Source of the DNA: Leguminivora glycinivorella
Taxonomy: Eukaryota; Arthropoda; Insecta; Lepidoptera; Tortricidae
NCBI RefSeq assembly: GCF_023078275.1
Contig: NC_062978.1
Location: 24,449,967 to 24,513,966, forward strand
DNA length: 64,000 bases
Direction: 5' to 3'
The notes beneath the pieces were generated by a model. It saw nothing but the letters and a program-made list of their open reading frames with translations, did no database searches and was not told where the DNA came from. Shown piece by piece: positions 63,787 to 64,000 of this stretch (positions are counted from its first letter, which is position 1; every line of letters begins with the position of its first letter). The position numbers and the translations under genes were made by a program.

Positions 63787-64000
63787 ATCTGATCGAAGGT
63801 CCATCATTTACACGGTAACCTGAGGACTCTTATTGGTTTAACCTCGGTTTCGAGGCCTTGGTATTTTTTTCTGTTTTGTAAATACCTACATAATCGAGAT
63901 TTATTTCTATAAGCTGGCTGGTTGATTGGTTTATAAGCTGGCGATAACTGGATGCGGATGGCGATGGACCGACAAGCGTGGAGGAATGGAGAGAAGGCCT
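63787..64000. other. No feature recognised
   Basis: Nothing recognisable before the window ends. Confidence 0.3.

Noticed and set aside
1..64000. CRISPR arrays, bacterial operons or phage genes
   Set aside because: No regularly spaced short direct repeats with unique spacers, no ribosome-binding-site-led gene series; the repeat content is animal.

Overview
This is a eukaryotic, repeat-dominated stretch, almost certainly from a moth or butterfly (Lepidoptera). The evidence is indirect. It is AT-rich, has no bacterial-style gene layout, and is packed with interspersed families that I recognise from lepidopteran genomes: CR1- and RTE-type LINE tails, tRNA-derived SINEs, and many short palindromic DNA elements (MITEs). 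I found no intact single-copy host gene. All recognisable coding sequence is transposable-element protein or remnants of it. The window is best read as an intergenic or intronic transposon graveyard with several younger insertions.

Layout. 0-5 kb: LINE fragments (a 302-codon reverse transcriptase piece, an RTE C-terminus, an RT-associated C-terminal domain) mixed with SINEs. 5-15.5 kb: MITEs, SINEs, a near-identical inverted SINE pair and a 119-bp minisatellite. 15.9-19.9 kb: a TTAA-flanked MITE, then a 3.6-kb foldback element whose arms are built of ~370-bp tandem units. 20-24 kb: small repeats and a hAT-like element. 24.0-28.1 kb: a second foldback element with ~357-bp tandem units, whose 2.3-kb centre carries RT-associated remnants, an inverted pair of exons of an uncharacterised Cys-rich protein family, and a MITE inside that reading frame. 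28.6-34.7 kb: SINEs, LINE tails, a gypsy-type RT remnant and a poly(A) retroposon with a perfect 15-bp target duplication. 34.7-38.1 kb: a 3.3-kb Tc1-like transposon with a decayed transposase and many TGTCA motifs. 38.2-41.0 kb: an element with ~320-bp terminal inverted repeats and a related extra right end. 41-64 kb: LINE ORF1, MITEs, nested insertions up to three levels deep, a tandem duplication and more LINE and SINE debris.

How the parts relate. Autonomous-type proteins (Tc1 transposase, LINE RT, traces of LTR pol) are all broken or truncated here. Most DNA is non-autonomous and would depend on enzymes encoded elsewhere. Insertion boundaries are unusually readable: TA duplications (Tc1/mariner-like), TAA or TTA (PIF/Harbinger-like), TTAA (piggyBac-like) and a degenerate 8-bp repeat (hAT-like). 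The nesting gives a relative insertion order. The strongest candidates for undescribed structure are the two tandem-armed foldback elements, the motif-rich oversized Tc1 element, and the adjacent perfect hairpins at 8.45 kb. Family names rest on recognition by eye, because no database search was possible.
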